Position numbers and translations under genes: made by a program. A stretch of DNA of 64,000 bases. It comes from Streptomyces xanthophaeus. GTDB taxonomy: Bacteria > Actinomycetota > Actinomycetes > Streptomycetales > Streptomycetaceae. Positions 62,034-64,000 of the stretch are shown here, piece after piece. Below the pieces are notes generated by a model. It was given only the letters and a program-made list of their open reading frames with translations. It was not told the origin of the DNA and made no database searches. The stretch lies in assembly GCF_000725805.1 (NCBI RefSeq), contig NZ_JOFT01000012.1, positions 186,001 through 250,000 on the forward strand, written 5' to 3'. Position 1 is the first letter of the stretch. Each line of letters starts with the position of its first letter.

Positions 62034-63785
62034 ATGCCCGTTCTCCAGATCGACGACGACGGATTCCGGCTCGACGGCGAGCCCTTCCGCATCCTCTCCG
62101 GTGGCCTCCACTACTTCCGCGTCCATCCCGGCCACTGGCGGGACCGCCTGCGCAAGGCCCGCCTCATGGGGCTCAATACGGTGGAGACGTACGTACCGTG
62201 GAACCTCCACCAGCCACGCCCCGACGAGTTCCGCACGGACGGGCAGCTCGACCTGCCCGGCTTCCTCGATCTCGCCGCTGCCGAGGGACTGCGCGTACTC
62301 CTGCGTCCCGGCCCCTACATCTGCGCCGAATGGGAGGGCGGAGGCCTGCCTTCGTGGCTCCTGGCCGAACCCGGCATCAGGCTCCGCAGTCGCGACCCCC
62401 GCTTCCTCGCCGCGGTCGACGACTATTTCGACCGGCTCCTGACTCCGCTCGGCACCCGGCTCGCGAGCCGGGGCGGGCCGGTGCTCGCGGTGCAGGTGGA
62501 GAACGAGTACGGGGCCTACGGGGACGACACCGCCTATCTGGAGCACCTCGCGGACTCCCTGCGGCGCTGCGGCGTCGACGTACCGCTCTTCACCTGCGAC
62601 CAGCCCGCGGACCTGGAACGGGGCGCCCTGCCGGGAGTCCTCGCGACCGCGAACTTCGGCAGCCGCTCGGCGCAGAACCTCGCCGCACTGCGGGCCCTGC
62701 GGCCCTCCGGACCCCTGCTGTGCACGGAGTTCTGGATCGGCTGGTTCGACCGCTGGGGCGGCAGGCACGTGGTCCGTGATGCCGAACAGGCCGCACAGGA
62801 GCTGGACGAACTCCTGGCGGCCGGCGGGTCGGTCAACTTCTACATGTTCCACGGCGGCACGAACTTCGGCTTCACGAACGGTGCCAACGACAAGCACACC
62901 TACCGGCCGACCGTGACCTCGTACGACTACGACGCCCCCCTGGACGAAGCCGGCGACCCGACGGAGAAGTTCCACGCATTCCGCGAGGTCATCGCCAAGT
63001 ACGCCCCGGTCCCGGCGGAACTCCCGCCCGCGCGCACGGAGAAGTTCGCCTCGGGCGCGGTGAGGCTGACCGGCGCTCTCGGCCTGCTGGACTGGGCGCC
63101 TGCCCTCGGGGACGCCGTGGCCGCGCGGCAGCCCCTGACGATGGAGCAGCTCGGGCAGGATTTCGGCTTCGTGCTGTACGAGGCCGCCTTGCCGGATGCC
63201 GGTCCCGCACTGCTGGAACTGCCGGAGGTGCGCGACCGCGCCCAGGTCTTCCTCGACGGCCAGCCCGTGGGCGTATTGGAGCGCGAGGGGCACGAGCACG
63301 CCCTCACGTTCTCCGTCCCGGGCCCGGGCAGTGTCCTCGGCATCCTCGTGGAGAACCAGGGCCGGGTGAACTACGGCCCTGGCATCCATGACCGCAAGGG
63401 CCTGCCCGCCGGCGTCGTGCTGAACGGTTCCCCGCTCGAAGGGTGGACGAGCCGGCCGTTGCCGCTGGCCTCTCTCGCGGACCTTCCGTTCGGCGCCGGG
63501 ACGGCTACGCCGGTCGGCCCGGCCTTCTACCGGGGCACCTTCGACGTCGCCCGGCCGGCCGACACCTTCCTCCACCTCGACGGCTGGACGAAGGGCATGG
63601 CGTGGGTCAACGGGTTCGCCCTCGGCCGCTACTGGTCCCGAGGGCCTCAGCGGTCGCTGTACGTGCCCGGGCCGGTGCTGCGTGCGGGCAGCAACGAGGT
63701 GGTCGTCCTCGAACTGCACGCCCCCGGCCGCGGCCGGGAGGCGGTCTTCCGGGACGTCCCCGATCTCGGACCCACCGATGAGTGA
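62034..63785 (+). CDS. GH35 beta-galactosidase
   Basis: 583 residues, GH35 family. The barrel (about 1-330) has GPYICAEWEGGGLPSW, acid/base E158 in QVENEYG and the nucleophile Glu in LLCTEFWIGWFDRWG; YMFHGGTNFG is also typical. Two beta-sandwich domains follow, with the GH35 end motif FALGRYWSRGPQRSLYVPG. There is no signal peptide, so it should act inside on imported galacto-oligosaccharides. The first codon is ATG 62034. Its promoter region carries the locus operator. Confidence 0.93.
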   Translation: MPVLQIDDDGFRLDGEPFRILSGGLHYFRVHPGHWRDRLRKARLMGLNTVETYVPWNLHQPRPDEFRTDGQLDLPGFLDLAAAEGLRVLLRPGPYICAEWEGGGLPSWLLAEPGIRLRSRDPRFLAAVDDYFDRLLTPLGTRLASRGGPVLAVQVENEYGAYGDDTAYLEHLADSLRRCGVDVPLFTCDQPADLERGALPGVLATANFGSRSAQNLAALRALRPSGPLLCTEFWIGWFDRWGGRHVVRDAEQAAQELDELLAAGGSVNFYMFHGGTNFGFTNGANDKHTYRPTVTSYDYDAPLDEAGDPTEKFHAFREVIAKYAPVPAELPPARTEKFASGAVRLTGALGLLDWAPALGDAVAARQPLTMEQLGQDFGFVLYEAALPDAGPALLELPEVRDRAQVFLDGQPVGVLEREGHEHALTFSVPGPGSVLGILVENQGRVNYGPGIHDRKGLPAGVVLNGSPLEGWTSRPLPLASLADLPFGAGTATPVGPAFYRGTFDVARPADTFLHLDGWTKGMAWVNGFALGRYWSRGPQRSLYVPGPVLRAGSNEVVVLELHAPGRGREAVFRDVPDLGPTDE

Positions 63786-63789
63786 GCGC

Positions 63790-63827
63790 CGCGGACGTGC
63801 CCACGCCGTACGCGGGGCACGTCCGCG
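63790..63827. terminator. Bidirectional hairpin between GH35 and the lectin gene
   Basis: CGCGGACGTGCCC and GGGCACGTCCGCG form a perfect 13-bp stem with a 12-base loop between convergent genes. Confidence 0.8.
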
Positions 63828-63856
63828 CGCCGCACGGCGGGGACCCGCCGGGCAGG

Positions 63857-64000
63857 TCAGGCGGCGGCGCGCCGCCAGGTCTGGTTGGCGCCGGAGTTGC
63901 ACGTCCACTGGATGAGCGGCGCACCGTCCGTCCGGGCCTGGTTGGTGACGTCGAGGCACTTGCCGCTGTGCCGGGCGACGAGCTGTATGCCGCCGTCCGT
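63857..64000 (-). CDS. C-terminus of a ricin-type lectin-domain protein (partial)
   Basis: The minus-strand frame open at the window edge ends at 63857 and reads IQLVARHSGKCLDVTNQ, then GAPLIQWTCNSGANQTWRRA. This is the last gamma repeat of a ricin B-type lectin domain (GKCLDV and QxW). The same domain type ends the GH30 and GH43-WxL enzymes nearby, so this is probably the tail of another secreted carbohydrate-active enzyme. The body of the gene is outside the window. Confidence 0.8.
   Translation of the reverse strand, partial: TDGGIQLVARHSGKCLDVTNQARTDGAPLIQWTCNSGANQTWRRAAA

Overview
The window looks like a Streptomyces chromosome (inferred from about 70% G+C, GTG starts, many secreted glycoside hydrolases and lectin domains, WhiB-like, ROK and zinc-finger sigma genes). 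No rRNA, tRNA or CRISPR array was recognised.

The left half (about 1-32 kb) is an accessory mosaic. A response regulator gene with the tail of its kinase is followed by a decayed IS3 element, a broken beta-carbonic anhydrase next to an intact SulP transporter, a Ku fragment, an intact secreted subtilase, a broken GH20 hexosaminidase, a RelE-like toxin remnant behind a WhiB-like gene, and a trypsin-like secreted protease split at a run of nine C. A second broken carbonic anhydrase copy lies inverted at 14.4 kb. The stretch 14.6-17.1 kb is a graveyard of transposase, DNA methylase, integrase and mobile-element fragments. Then come a secreted papain-like protease with a membrane partner, a Ser/Thr kinase with WD40 repeats, an apparently complete IS5-type element (22498-23357), and a three-gene block of a zinc-finger sigma factor, a peptidoglycan-binding protein and an FHA protein. 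A sortase-tagged lyase-like gene, a PucR/CdaR-like regulator and more fragments follow.

The right half (about 32-64 kb) is compact and functional. It reads as one locus for using galactose-rich polymers, most likely type II arabinogalactan. Outside the cell it offers a GH43 exo-galactanase-like enzyme with ricin and WxL domains, a DUF916 WxL partner, a GH30 endo-beta-1,6-galactanase-like enzyme, a phosphoesterase and two RTX-type repeat proteins. A GH35 beta-galactosidase without a signal peptide probably acts inside. An AraFGH-like ABC transporter imports sugar. Two complete routes then take D-galactose: an oxidative De Ley-Doudoroff operon (lactonase, aldolase, kinase, SDR dehydrogenase, galactonate dehydratase) and a Leloir operon (galT, galE, galK). 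Regulators are one LacI, one ROK and two paralogous DeoR proteins. The 16-bp near-palindrome ATGTTTACGCAAACAT occurs identically upstream of the GH35 gene and between the GH30 and LacI genes, with variants elsewhere, suggesting a shared operator.

A second sigma-like gene (49939-51510), fused to a zinc finger, a membrane helix and a ricin lectin domain, sits near a paralog of the peptidoglycan-binding protein, echoing the 24-27 kb block. The window ends inside a further lectin-domain gene on the minus strand.
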